From Eunapius fragilis (Eukaryota > Porifera > Demospongiae > Spongillida > Spongillidae), in NCBI GenBank assembly GCA_963681505.1, contig OY811984.1, positions 2,278,772 through 2,342,771 on the forward strand: a DNA stretch of 64,000 nucleotides, read 5' to 3'. Under the pieces are notes generated by a model. The model worked only from the letters and a program-made list of their open reading frames with translations. It made no database searches and was not told the origin of the DNA. Below, piece by piece: positions 1 to 9,545 of the stretch. The position numbers and the translations under genes are program-made. Numbering within the stretch: the first letter of the stretch is position 1; every line of letters begins with the position of its first letter.

Positions 1-2
1 AG

Positions 3-142
3 CTGATGACTCCCGAGGCCCTCACCATCCACTGGATGGGGATCAGCTCCTCCTACCTGGTCAACTATCTCAGACACCAGTCCCACTTCTCCCTAAAGGC
101 ATTGGTCAGTGACCACCTTAATGCTCTGAAGGATGATAAAAC
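3..142 (+). CDS. RNF213: RNF213-like gene, internal exon 1 (open at window start)
   Basis: Only frame 3 is open from base 3 to a GTAAGT donor at 143. It gives about 46 residues with a run of Leu/Val and HWMGISSSYLVNYL-type sequence. It leaves two bases (ac) that complete a Thr codon with the first base of the next exon at 206, so the two are one gene. The part upstream of the window must hold the N-terminal stalk and most of the AAA+ core of this giant protein. Assignment to RNF213 rests on the following exons; this piece alone would not be recognisable. Confidence 0.7.
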
Positions 143-205
143 GTAAGTGTAGCATATATATTGTGTTAATTATTTATCTGTAATGGTTGATATGTTAAAC
201 TCCAG

Positions 206-1445
206 GTACTGTCCAACCAAGCTTCTTTGCTACACCCGAACTTCCTCCCTTATACATAAGCTCCCGTTATCCTATTCGGGGGTAGGCTTCTTTGCTAGGG
301 GTGAGGAGGTGGCACATAAGGCCATCAAGGACCTTGTGCATGATGACTTGGGTGCTGTTGTGGTCCACAAGCTGTCCAATAAGCCCCAGAACAGCATCAG
401 GGAGCTCCTCAAGACCTTTGTGGGGTCCGAATGTTTCCAGGTCCTGCTCTTGGTTGCCAACATGGCTGAGGTGACAGGGCCCATGGTCAACCATCTTCGC
501 ATCATGATTGAGGAGGCAGAGAACCAGAACCAGAACCAGTCACCTCCCCTGCCTAAGCTGTTTGTTCTCCTACTCCACTTCCCTCCACACAACTTTCTAA
601 ATCCTTGCTACCCAACGCTGTACCTACGTGGGTGGGACCACTACTACCTGGACACTATAGGCCAGCACCATGGCAATGGTGTCATTGATGTAGAGGACTG
701 GTTCAGCCATTGCTTTTTACGTCAGGATAAGGACTCCGACATCAAAGATGACTCCGTGGTCCAAACAGCAATAGGTCTTCTGGAGGAGGCTATTCCTGTC
801 ATATCCTCACATGTTCCCTTCAGTTCCTATGCAGGATTTCCATTCAATGGACAGCTCACCATATCACAGCGTGATGGCCACCTCCGTGACCTCCTGATCA
901 CAAAGGGAGTGGGTGCGGTTCTGTGCAGGCACTTCAGGTCCTACTGGAAGCCCAGCATGATGTCTGGGTATTTAGAACAGGCGGCCAACCTTACCCACCA
1001 GCAGCAGTCCACCCTGAACATCACTGATACCATCCAGGCTGCCTTCAAGGTCACGTTCATGGACTTCATGGTCGTCATGGTGTCTAGGCTGAATGAGAAC
1101 TGCAACATTGATAGTGTATTTGTAGATGGTGGGTCCCCAGTGGTTGATGCCCTTTTCAGAGACCTGCTGGCTGTGTATCCATGTCCTTTGTTGGCTCAGC
1201 TGAGGGTGCTTAGCAACAACCTGCAGGCCCCGTGCAATCCGGGGTACATTCCCGTATTCCCGTTCTTCCATATGGTGATGACCCACATGGACCAGCTGAT
1301 CGACCAGTGCAGGAGGGATGCAAACGAAGGTGTTGACGTCCTTGGGAACGTTGCCACGGCTTCCAGCAGCCGAAATCACGACATGGGGGCGGAATTTAGA
1401 AGCTTTTATGAGAGGATGTTGTCTTCCCTCAAAGATAGGGCAAAG
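206..1445 (+). CDS. RNF213: RNF213-like gene, large exon 2 (end of AAA+ core / hinge)
   Basis: This 1,240-nt exon starts after tccag at 206, completes a split codon, and ends phase 0 at a GTGAGA donor. It encodes about 413 residues. The stretch around residues 110-145, KLFVLLLHFPP...CYPTLYLRGWDHYYLD, is the signature I know from RNF213/mysterin just after the AAA modules. RNF213 is a very large cytosolic AAA+ ATPase plus E3 ubiquitin ligase linked to lipid droplets and to coating of intracellular pathogens. No Walker motif lies in this exon, so the ATPase catalytic sites must be upstream. An apparent stop at 1488 lies in the intron, inside a palindromic element that begins 31 bases after the donor. 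Confidence 0.85.
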
Positions 1446-1475
1446 GTGAGAGCCAGTATGTGTTTATCCGAGAGG

Positions 1476-1920
1476 AAAAAAACGGCGTAATCGCGCGTTA
1501 TTGTGCGTGCATGAAAAACTGCCATAACAACGCCAAATAATTAATTTACGCGGTCTTCAAAACGCTGTATCTTCTTGATTGTGCAATATAGTAGAGCTAC
1601 ATTTTGCATATTTACAAAGCGGTCCTGTGTCTATAGAAGTCCAAAGATGGTTTAGTTCGCGATGCATCGTTCCGAATCAACTTAGAGCAAGATTTCGCGG
1701 GCTTCAAGTACAAAACCCCGCGAAATCAAGCCTTTTACTTGAATGTGAATCAATATCTTCGGAACGATGCATCGCAAACTAAATCATCTTTGAACTTCTA
1801 TAGACACAGGACCGCTTTGTAAATATGCAAAATATAGCTCTACTATATTGCACAATCAAGAAGATACAGCGTTTTGAAGACCGCGTAATTTGGCGTTGTT
1901 ATGGCACGCGCCGTTTTTTT
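1476..1920. mobile_element. 445-bp palindromic MITE-like element in RNF213-like intron
   Basis: The two halves are inverted copies. The left end (seven A, then acggcgtaa) and the right end (cgcgccg, then seven T) mirror each other. The inner arms, such as gcggtcctgtgtctatagaag and its complement, pair over about 200 bases with a few mismatches around a short centre near 1700. It has no coding capacity, so it is a non-autonomous foldback or MITE. It supplies the in-frame stop after exon 2 and is therefore only compatible with a spliced transcript. Confidence 0.75.
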
Positions 1921-1954
1921 CTCCCTGGTTAAATGCTTCTGGTGTACCCCGGGG

Positions 1955-1976
1955 CCCCCCCCCCCCCCCCCCCCCC
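1955..1976. repeat. Poly(C) run
   Basis: An uninterrupted run of 22 C between a GGGG and an A, just upstream of exon 3. It is one of about fifteen such G/C homopolymers in the window. Confidence 0.95.
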
Positions 1977-2058
1977 ACCCCGCCCCGATTACATATACAT
2001 GCACCTTCTCTTACGTTAACAGAGTGCTTCAAAGGAGTGTGTGGTTATATGTGTGCAG

Positions 2059-2727
2059 ACAGTTGCTAACAACCCTGAACTGTGGCCCCGATACTTCAAC
2101 AACTTCATCTCCTCAAAGCTCCATCTTGCGGGCCCTGAATCAACCATTGAGAAACAGATCATTCAAGAGGTGTTCCGTGACCTCGACATGTTTGAAATTA
2201 CTAAGAGGATTGTGTACCTCCACACCTACATGGCTGTGTACCAGCTGGACCTAGCCAATGTGGCAACCATCCTTCGCTCACTTGCTTTGCTCCAAAAGAT
2301 TAAAACTGTTTCTCCTGCAATTCTTTCACCTCCACTCCCACCTCCTACCAAGCACTCTGTCAGCCAATCAGGAAGTGCCCTCAGTGTCCAGCATTTAAGC
2401 ACTTTTGTCATCAATGCTCTATTTAAAGCCCTCCTTGGTTGCTTGTATGCAGGCTTATCTCAGACAGGTGCACTAGAGCAGCTGAAGCAGTGGTACAGGG
2501 CTTACCTGGACATAATGACTCTCCCCTCTCTTGCTGACATCATCAGTATGGGTCTGGCCATGTGTGATGAAGCTGCAGACATGGAGCAGGTGAGGGCCCA
2601 GTCAAACGTGATGCAGGCAACCTTTGCAGTCCTCCAGTGCAAGCCAGATTGTGACAGTGAGGTGCTTAATGTGGGGCAGAAAGTGTTCCGTATTCTGTTT
2701 AACAGGCACTTCAAGGAGAATGGAGAG
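2059..2727 (+). CDS. RNF213: RNF213-like gene, exon 3 (linker before E3 shell)
   Basis: The exon is phase 0 at both ends (gtgtgcag | aca ... gag | gtactt), 223 codons, opening with TVANNPELWPRYFNNFISS. It is mostly helical in composition, with a Ser/Pro-rich loop (SPPLPPPTKHSVSQSGS) around residues 95-115. It continues the reading frame of exon 2. In RNF213 the RING finger would be expected after this section. The only cysteines here (CKPDCDSE near the end) do not form a C3HC4 pattern, so I see no RING in this exon. Confidence 0.8.
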
Positions 2728-2964
2728 GTACTTGTTACATGTATATTTGTGTGGGCAAATAATGTACATACCTGTACATGTGTGTACTTATGTGCCTACT
2801 AATATATTTATTACAGCTTTGCTTGCGAATTGTGTGCGTGTAAATGTATTGTGTGCATGTGTGTATGGAGAGAACATTTTTGGTATGTTATTGCACCTGT
2901 GTGAATAGTACCTGTGCAAATTGAGTGCATTGTGCATATACAAAGGGTTTAAAGGGCTGTTGGC

Positions 2965-2989
2965 GGGGGGGGGGGGGGGGGGGGGGGGG
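2965..2989. repeat. Poly(G) run
   Basis: Twenty-five consecutive G in the intron between exons 3 and 4. Confidence 0.95.
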
Positions 2990-3086
2990 ACCATTATATA
3001 GATGTATGTGTGTGTCTGATTGTGTGTTGTGCGAGGATGGCCATGGGTGCATTGCAGGAGGTTTTTAATTATGACCCTATTTTCAG

Positions 3087-3464
3087 CTGAATGGCAGGTG
3101 TCCCCATCTTATAGAGGTGTGCCGGGTGGTGATGGTGGAGGCCATCGTGGAGGCCACACCCTCATATGATGGCCAGGTCCACACACTCATGGAGAGGATA
3201 TTCAGTCACTACTTCCCGGCACACCGCACGTGTTTCCACCGAGAGGGCTGTTGTTGGTTCCTGCAATATGCCAACTGTCATTTATCACTTGCAGCTGAAA
3301 CAGATGCTAGCAAACTGACCAAAGAGTTGTCTCAAAATGACTGGAGTGGAGATTTGCAGATGTCCAAGCTTTATCTGTCCCGTATGCTAGGTGAACAACA
3401 AGTTGGTGGTAGCCCAAGTTCAGAAAAGGATCCCCAGGACCCACTAGCACTATATAATAGCAAG
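3087..3464 (+). CDS. RNF213: RNF213-like gene, exon 4 (start of E3-shell region)
   Basis: The exon runs from ttttcag to a GTCAGA donor, phase 0 at both ends, 126 codons. LIEVCRVVMVEAIVEATPSY and the later NDWSGDLQMSKLYLSRML resemble, from memory, the segment that follows the RING in human RNF213 and the segment around its NNDWHRVYLVRKL. If that alignment is right, exons 3 and 4 join directly where the RING should be, and the RING is missing. The rest (DPQDPLALYNSK) is an ordinary acidic linker. Confidence 0.78.
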
Positions 3465-4055
3465 GTCAGATTATTCCAACTACATACCGTTATTATATAT
3501 ATATATTTCTATGCTTGCATGTTGGAGGAGTAATAAAAATGTAATAAAAAATTTCATAATCACATGTGTATGGACTCAAGCAAAATTGCCCTTCTGTGGT
3601 TGTAATTTTACGTAAATCTGTATATCTGCAACCTTACAACTCTTTCATTTTAAATCACCTATACTCCACACCTAAACAGCTTTTAGTACTAGTTGGTTTC
3701 TTCTGCAAAGTTTGCCAGCCCATCCAATTGGAATTGCACATATCTCCAGGTACAAATGCCTCATGCTGATCAAATCTGGTAAATATATAGAGGAGTCCTG
3801 TAACTATTTAGTTCTCAGAACATTGACTTGAATATTATCAGTTGCAAGGATATAGCACTGTAAAGTAAGTACATTTTCCCACTCAATAATGTAGGCACAT
3901 GCCCCTGTACATTGAATGTAACATGGTTTGCTTTTAAATCATTAGTGCAAATCAAGTGGGAAAGCCTGCACACAAATTGTACACAATATCTCCATAACAA
4001 ATAAAATCCAAGTTAGCAGTCCAAAAATTTAAATAGCAACAGGACTCCTCTATAC

Positions 4056-4235
4056 GCAAAGTAACTAAAAACATTCTCTCTGAGAAAGTTGGTGGTATGT
4101 AGGATTTGAAGGCAATAGTGGTGTAAAAAGCATAGAAACAAGGTCTTGTCAGAAGGAAAAATGTAATAGTCCTATATTTAGCACACAAATGACATATTCC
4201 CTAGAGAATGTGTTTAATTACTTTAGTTACTTGTT
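4056..4235. mobile_element. Partial MITE, ACAAGTAAA family
   Basis: It contains the left-end block gtaactaaaaacattctctctgagaaagttggtgg and the internal marker tcctatatttagcacac that mark the palindromic MITEs at 8581, 10266, 11424 and 20719. The right arm is mostly missing; it ends near ttacttgtttc. Confidence 0.7.
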
Positions 4236-4303
4236 TCATTGATTTTTTTTCACACCCAAATCACTGATATCACTGTGAATATTATATATCGCTGCTTCCG
4301 CTG

Positions 4304-4324
4304 CCCCCCCCCCCCCCCCCCCCC
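4304..4324. repeat. Poly(C) run
   Basis: Twenty-one consecutive C inside an intron of the RNF213-like gene. Confidence 0.95.
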
Positions 4325-4587
4325 AGCACGTAGCAGTGATGTAATCCATAGAGCTAGACATCCATCGATCTGGGTACCAAGATATCAAATTATAAGTATT
4401 ACACAAACCGTATAGTTGATTGTTAAATCATTTGTTACTGCTCCTGTCGTTTTCTGGTTTGGTATCGATAATTCTCAACTTGTCAAGATTCTGCCATAAT
4501 GATACGAGTAGCATTTAGTACGGCCCAAATCTAACAATGCATTGAAACATCAGGAGTGCTTGGTCCTTTTTCCATGATCTTTCTCAG

Positions 4588-4719
4588 AGAGCTAGGTCGC
4601 AGGCTCTCAGCCACAACTGGTGACACCAAACGCTACAGCTACCTGACCCAGCGCCTACCAGTGGTGGTACAAAAGGGAAAAGCAGCCTCCATCTTAGGAA
4701 CTACTACTGTCTCTTAGCG
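4588..4719 (+). CDS. RNF213: RNF213-like gene, exon 5 (E3 shell)
   Basis: After tttctcag the open frame reads RELGRRLSATTGDTKRYSYL and then TQRLPVVVQKGKAASILGTT, ending at a TAG at 4717. The QRLxVxVQxGxAxSxLGT pattern is very typical of RNF213 just before the RZ finger region. The 3' boundary is not clear: a strong donor is absent and a GTCTCT just before the stop is the only nearby candidate. Either the donor is weak or the exon has decayed. The 5' boundary is also approximate. Confidence 0.6.
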
Positions 4720-4854
4720 TGGTTGTTTTTTTAGGGGTTTAGTTTATTGTTATTACCAAAACATACCATCAACTATTTGATCACAGAAGGCACTGATTGG
4801 CAAACTTTGTACTGTCCCATGCACAGTATAATGTACATGTACAATTTATTATAA

Positions 4855-5390
4855 CAAGAAACTTAAAGCATTCTCTATGAGAAAGTTGGTTGGGCGTAGC
4901 CCGACCTTTGCGTACTGGCAGAAAGTCGAGTACCAAACCCGAACAGTTTGTGTACAAGCTGCAACAGGATTGCAGTTCAATCAGACTGCAGCATTTTGAT
5001 ACGGGCATTTATCACCTAATCAACATACGCAAGTGTTTATCATACAATGTACAGCTGTTGCAAGAGGTGAGAACCGTATTGCAGTGTGTGATCGAGGTGG
5101 CCATGGAGCTAGACTACTCTTCAATAAAGCCTGAACAGGTAGAAATAGCTGTGGCTCTGATTGAAGGCGGGGACGTATTTGCTATTCTACCCATGCTTTT
5201 TTGGTAAAAGTCTCTGTTATGATTGCTTGCCAGTGGCGTTTAAAAAAGGTCAGAAAAAAGAGCGGGGCTATTACATTGTCGTTGTAGTTTCCCCTCTAGT
5301 GGCCATCATGAAAGACGCTGCTTTATTCAGAAAACATTTAATCTTAATTTATACATTAGAACAGGTTTCTTCCTATTCCATTAATTAGAG
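4855..5390 (+). pseudogene. RecQ-like DNA helicase relic inside RNF213-like intron
   Basis: From about 5069 the sequence reads LQCVIEVAMELDYSSIKPEQ, then VALIEGGDVFAILP. After a frame change near 5200 it reads KSLCYDCLPVAFKKGQK and YYIVVVVSPLVAIMKD. This is the N-terminal helicase domain of a RecQ-type helicase: Q-motif, a Walker A region (normally PTGxGKS) and the following VVVSPLVALMxDQ. The Walker A itself is destroyed (PMLFW plus a stop, with KS in another frame), so no ATPase can be made. Preceding bases 4860-4895 are a scrap of the ACAAGTAAA MITE family. It is an inserted, decayed copy, on the same strand as the host gene. Confidence 0.75.
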
Positions 5391-5853
5391 GCCTAAAAAC
5401 CACCTATGTCTCTGGTGAGGTTACTGACAGAACTTCTTTTGCAACTGTCATCCTATTTTTTCTTGCTACAGCCTTTGCCATACAATTACGTATAAGAGTT
5501 ATTTTGTACTTCCTAGGATCTGATTGTCAGGAGTCTTGTTATAAATGGGTCGCGTGTTTTCAATGATATCCAATGTCGGGGTCAAATCCTATGGGAACAT
5601 TGTCCAGTAAAACGTAAAATCACTCTTGTGATACTTATATCAAATTTTCCAGAACAAGCAAACCAAAGTAACGCTCGTAATTCAGTGCCTAATACCTTTA
5701 TGATGGATAATCCATTTTAGGATGTGTATGGACCATTTGATAGAGCTTCGGAGTTAATGGAAAATTTGAAAACTTGATAAACTATCCAGAATGGTGATTT
5801 TGCGGACACTGTCCCATATATGTGGGGAATTATAATTAGACCGTGACGGTGGT

Positions 5854-5936
5854 TAGTCTCGTCCCCAGACCCTATACTGAGTGTGTTTATACATTATGCG
5901 ATAAACATGCATCATATTGGTCTGGGAACGAGACTA
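5854..5936. mobile_element. 83-bp palindromic MITE, AGTCTCG-CCCAGACC family
   Basis: The ends are tagtctcgtccccagacc and the inverted ggtctgggaacgagacta, with a short AT-rich middle. The same ends bound the larger palindromes at 40,820-40,949 and 54,911-55,290, so this is a minimal member of that family. Confidence 0.8.
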
Positions 5937-5986
5937 GATGGTGGTATTGTTCTAATGGTTTAATTGACCACCCTTTTCAAATCCAG

Positions 5987-6103
5987 CCTCGTGCACTTGT
6001 GGGTGAGGTACTAATGGCAGCTCCTGACCTGGGACCTCCTGCTCACTACATCCCTACGTTTTACCAACAGTCAACATTCATTACTCTTGTAGGACAAGCT
6101 AGT
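5987..6103 (+). CDS. RNF213: RNF213-like gene, exon 6 (probable)
   Basis: The exon lies between aaatccag and a perfect GTGAGT donor, 39 codons, phase 0 at both ends: PRALVGEVLMAAPDLGPPAH then YIPTFYQQSTFITLVGQAS. It has no zinc-binding residues. Its place between exon 5 and the next exon corresponds to the part of RNF213 that precedes or includes the RZ finger (a CxxGHxC-type zinc site needed for the ligase). That motif is not present here. Confidence 0.6.
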
Positions 6104-6305
6104 GTGAGTGGATAAGAAGTATTCATCGTATTGAATGTGGTGGCACTAATTCTCTTCACACATGCCACGTCATTCCCCTCCCACACACCATACCTTCCCA
6201 TGTACACCCTCACACACCACACCTTTCTCGTCACATACACACTATTTCTCTATCCTCCATCCACCCTTATAACAATGGTGATGTCTTCAGAGTACACGCA
6301 TGCAG

Positions 6306-6407
6306 CAGCCACTGGCCCATCTCTACTTCCTGACAGTGATGGAACACCTCTCTGGCAAGCACTATTCTCTGCCTCATCTGCTTAGCAAGTACTTTGCCAT
6401 CCAAGGG
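6306..6407 (+). CDS. RNF213: RNF213-like gene, exon 7
   Basis: The exon follows catgcag and ends at a GTGCGT donor; 34 codons, phase 0 at both ends, reading QPLAHLYFLTVMEHLSGKHY and on. The LYFLTVMEHLS segment resembles the FLTRLLTHLA region of human RNF213 C-terminal to the RZ finger. The preceding 200 bases are CA/CT-rich intron without any C/H zinc motif. Confidence 0.65.
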
Positions 6408-6423
6408 GTGCGTGTACTTCATA

Positions 6424-6494
<71 letters not shown>
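6424..6494. repeat. (CA)n microsatellite
   Basis: About 35 CA units without interruption, in the intron after exon 7. Confidence 0.95.
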
Positions 6495-6496
<2 letters not shown>

Positions 6497-6564
6497 CACT
6501 TGTGCATACATTAACATCCTTTATCCCTATTCTCTTTCACACACACACATGCTTATCCATATAG

Positions 6565-6885
6565 CTGTGTACATTGGCCGACACCAATGATCAGCAGAAG
6601 GTACTTCTGTTCATTGAGCAGCAGGCTACAGTACAGGTCACAGTGCAGCAAGTGGCCCTTGACCTTGACCCATCTAAGCTTGCTATCATCCTTAATGAGG
6701 TCAACACTATTCTCGATGATCCAGCAACAGGAGGTGGGGCCTGCAAGGGCCACGCCCTTGTTCTTGCTTTGCACCTCCTGAAACGTCTAAAGAGCTTCAG
6801 AAAATTTATGGATCTGTTGACTGTGCAGTTTGAAGTAGTTTGTCGAGGCATAACCTGTCTGGAACAGTTTTGTGTGAAACTGAAG
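6565..6885 (+). CDS. RNF213: RNF213-like gene, exon 8 (E3 core)
   Basis: The exon follows ccatatag and is 107 codons, phase 0 at both ends, with a GTTGTG donor that runs into a GT microsatellite. VALDLDPSKLAIILNEVNTI and CKGHALVLALHLLKRL match in layout the human RNF213 segment with VQDPQGFLQQHIQRDLEQLT and HVVHLILSSLL. This belongs to the E3 core, C-terminal to the zinc finger. Confidence 0.8.
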
Positions 6886-6951
6886 GTTGTGTGTGTGTGT
6901 GTGTGTGAGTGTGTGTGTGCGTGTATTAGTGTGTGTGTGTGTGTGTGTGTG
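6886..6951. repeat. (GT)n microsatellite at splice donor
   Basis: A GT repeat with a few interruptions (gagtgtgtgtgtgcgtgtattag) begins exactly at the exon 8 donor, so several alternative GT dinucleotides are available to the spliceosome. Confidence 0.9.
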
Positions 6952-7107
6952 CGACAGTGCCAGTGCCATTATATTCTCTTCAAAGTTCACGCATGTGGTG
7001 GGAGGTATTGTTTCTTGATTATCACATCCATTTGTACATGTCATTCATGTGTCACATGACTTCATTCATAAAGCAATGATTTACATGTTTATTATTTACA
7101 CATGCAG

Positions 7108-7256
7108 GCAAAGCCAAAGCCGCACCTATTTCATTTTATAGCAGAATATCCTTGTTCACCTTTGCGTACCATCTATGACCGTGTTCGTACTACCATGATG
7201 AATATACATGATGGCAAGGGCATTGTTGACGACCTGAACAATTTAGCCACTGAATG
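7108..7256 (+). CDS. RNF213: RNF213-like gene, exon 9
   Basis: The exon follows catgcag and reads AKPKPHLFHFIAEYPCSPLR, TIYDRVRTTMMNIHDGKGIV and so on, ending near GAATG|GTAATA. The outgoing phase (2) does not agree with the phase-0 start of the next exon at 7470, so one boundary is wrong, an exon is missing, or this allele carries a frame change. The human counterpart would be the stretch after RELKHLDKNLPAINALI. Confidence 0.65.
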
Positions 7257-7469
7257 GTAATAATGAGCAGTGAGTTGCATATACATGTATTTTCATTTTT
7301 GATCACTCCCTCATCAGCGTAAAATCACAAAAAGGTACTGAACAAACCAGCGTGGGTGCATTCAGGATGGCTGTCTGGCTAACTGTGTACTATGATTTCT
7401 TTGATAATAATGTAAGGTACCCTCTCATGCCTGGCTGCTCTATTTAAAACCTTATTTTTCCTGTCACAG

Positions 7470-7695
7470 GTAAAGTCAGAGGTGCTACACAATACGATTG
7501 GTGGAGACAAGATATCTCATTTCTTTGAAGAAGGTCACATAGCCATCATTCAACAATTCCTTAATCCAGATCTGATGTTGGATAATCCTGAGCTGCCAAA
7601 CCCACTTCCTGAACAGACAAGGCCAAAGCCAAAGAATGGAAAGGAAGAAGATCCTCTTGTAAAACTATTCAGACCTTCGGAGTCCCAATCTTTAG
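7470..7695 (+). CDS. RNF213: RNF213-like gene, exon 10
   Basis: From tgtcacag, frame gta aag tca gag: VKSEVLHNTIGGDKISHFFE, then IIQQFLNPDLMLDNPELPNP and a Lys-rich loop RPKPKNGKEEDPLVKLF. It ends with one leftover base (g) that joins the next exon to give Asp. The incoming boundary has the phase problem noted for exon 9. Confidence 0.72.
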
Positions 7696-7761
7696 GTACA
7701 TTTGTATATGTTCTCATCCTCCTAAGCTGTGCTTACTCATGTATTCTTTCAACAAAAATAG

Positions 7762-7901
7762 ACCAATCAGATGCAGATCTTTGCCACGCCCTGGTTAATA
7801 TGGTTGCTGTGGTGATGGCATCTCCCAAGGCCAGCAATCATCTTTGGTACCACATGTTTGCCCCTGGTGATCTTGTGGATACATATATGACTGGCTTCAT
7901 G
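7762..7901 (+). CDS. RNF213: RNF213-like gene, exon 11
   Basis: From aaaatag to ATG|GTAACA. It completes the Asp codon from exon 10 and reads QSDADLCHALVNMVAVVMAS, PKASNHLWYHMFAPGDLVDT and so on, leaving phase 0. Consistent phases on both sides support the model here. Confidence 0.78.
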
Positions 7902-7959
7902 GTAACATGTGTAGTGTAAGTGTACTGTCTGTTGATGTAGTCCTTTTCTCCCTGCACAG

Positions 7960-8313
7960 TATGACACTAAGGTTAACCCCAAAGGCCTCCACTATGATTG
8001 TGGAGTTGAGCTATCCTCTGAAGGCCTGTTTGGTCGTCAGGACTACCTGAAGCATGCATGCAGGGGCACCTACACCCTCCACTCCCTCTACCTACTCCTG
8101 TGGGCCAACTTTGGGGCCTTCTGTGTCGCCCTCCTCACACAGCCCAATGCTGACAAGGAGCTCCAAGGGACCATCATCTCTGACCGGCTATCCATTCGCC
8201 ATTACTGTGTGTCCCAGCTGAGGACAATCTGGCTCTACATGAGGAACAACCTTAACATATCTGATGAGGAAAGGTCATTCTTCATTATGAAGTGCATGAA
8301 GAGGTTCTATGAG
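7960..8313 (+). CDS. RNF213: RNF213-like gene, exon 12
   Basis: Phase 0 at both ends, 118 codons, GTATGT donor. It reads YDTKVNPKGLHYDCGVELSS, then GLFGRQDYLKHACRGTYTLH, a hydrophobic helix LYLLLWANFGAFCVALL, and NNLNISDEERSFFIMKCMKR. It continues the frame of exon 11 without a break and fits the C-terminal helical region of the E3 module. Confidence 0.78.
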
Positions 8314-8580
8314 GTATGTATTTGATGTGTGCATGTGAATGACTAGTAAGTACATGTAATTAGTGAATTGGCAAAAATATTTTTGGGCTATGGAAAAATT
8401 ATTTTCTCTATTTAAAGTGTTCATTTATGAATATCAATCTCCCTGATATTACTACCCCATTCAGTATTGGAACCTGTGTGTGTGTGGTTAATTACCTAAA
8501 ATTATTCTGGTTGTAGAGTATTTCAGAGCACTTGAGTAAAAATTAGGTAACTTCATTTGTAAATCCAGGCCCATACCTTT

Positions 8581-8829
8581 ACAAGTAAAGAAAAACATTT
8601 TCTAACGAGAAGATTGGTGGGATATAGGAATTGGAGGCAAAGGTGGTGTAAAAGGAAGGGAATAAAAGGAAAATGAGACAAAAAATCCTATATTTAGCAC
8701 GTAAATGTAACAGAACCAAAAGAAGTGTAAATATAGGATTTTCCTTTCTCAAAACCTTGTTCCCCTCCTTTTTACACCACCTTTGCCTCCAATTCCTATA
8801 TCCTTAGAGAATGTTTTTCTTTACTTGTT
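8581..8829. mobile_element. Palindromic MITE, ACAAGTAAA family, copy 1
   Basis: The left end acaagtaaagaaaaacatt and right end aatgtttttctttacttgt are inverted. Both arms pair almost throughout (ggaggcaaaggtggtgtaaa against tttacaccacctttgcctcc). The centre carries tatatttagcacgtaaatg. It is directly followed by a 300-bp block that also follows the copy at 44.8 kb. Confidence 0.85.
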
Positions 8830-8844
8830 TCCTCTTTATTTAAT

Positions 8845-9160
8845 TATTTTAGTGTCAATGATTAATATGGCAAGTGCCCCCCCCCCCCCCCCCCCCCCTC
8901 TCCCACTTCAATTACCGTCACGAGCAGACGCCCGCTTTTGTTTGGGGATCACTGTACGGAACGCTAACTCGTCGTCTCGTCTTTGGAGGTATATGTATTC
9001 CTCTTGTTGTTTAGCTCTCCTCTTTTTTTGACGCGTGAAGGCATTTTTTAAAAATCAACATTGCTAGCCAAAAGTTGTGAACACAACCGCAATCCCACCT
9101 GTTTGGCTGCATAATTCTAAATATACGTGAATGTCGCCATGGGAACAGTCACTCCATATC
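8845..9160. repeat. Dispersed 300-bp repeat, copy at 45.08 kb
   Basis: Shares tagtgtcaatgattaat, a poly(C) run, taactcgtcgtctcg, tttggaggtat, gtttagctctcctctttt, gctagccaaaagt, aatcccacctgttt and cgtgaatgtcg, in the same order, with 45,080-45,380. In both places it adjoins an ACAAGTAAA MITE, so the pair may move or be duplicated as one unit. Confidence 0.8.
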
Positions 9161-9545
9161 GGAACCTACGCGAGTAGGTTCCATATAGGAATCCTGCAGT
9201 ATCATGAATGTCATTATAAAAACGTCACTCACGTCTAGCGGGACATTTATGAATCGGGTCACTTCGCTCTTAGTGGCAATCAAGCAATTACAAAAAGGAG
9301 AACATCTCTGCGCTGTATATGTGTCATAAGACGGTGTAATTCCAGAGAACAAAAATACTCGTCCCCATCGTCCGTACCCAGTCCCACCTAAAAATTTCCC
9401 TCCGTCGGCTTCTTCTTTATATTCTTATTCTTATTCTTCTTCCTTCGGGATAGTATAACTCACGACAGGAACGTTTGTAAAGCACGCCAAGTGTACCAAT
9501 CGCTTCAGGACGCGTCCACAGGTTATCTTCGGGTGTCTGTTAGAC
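9156..9545 (-). repeat. Stem-loop-tailed dispersed repeat (minus-strand copy)
   Basis: Read on the - strand it has tgaagcgattggtac, a gagttata...gaagaagaagaa stretch, and ends in ctatatggaacctactcgcgtaggttccgata. The same order of blocks is found on the + strand at 10,690-11,072, 11,705-12,093 and 45,405-45,690. A conserved stem-loop followed by YGATA closes most copies. It resembles a SINE or a Helitron end; I cannot decide which. Confidence 0.65.

Larger units (their letters stand above)
3465..4580. other. Intron with repeats (no gene seen)
   Basis: AT-rich intron. The part from 3640 to 4055 has inverted copies of gaggagtcctgt at 3793 and 4046 and shares stretches (tttcccac, tgtaggcacat, catggtttgcttttaaatcatt) with 16,490-16,610, so it is a fragment of the same dispersed element. 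The MITE left half at 4056-4235 and a poly(C) run at 4304-4324 follow. I see no other coding signal. Confidence 0.6.

Noticed and set aside
267-592. Minus-strand frames inside the large RNF213-like exon
   Set aside because: Shadows of the + strand coding sequence.
1488-1490. Stop codon ending the RNF213-like frame at 1,488
   Set aside because: It lies after a good GTGAGA donor at 1,446 and inside a palindromic element; the next exon continues in the same phase.
6267-6590. Open frames of Cys-Val or Thr-His repeats
   Set aside because: Translation of the (CA)n microsatellite, not genes.
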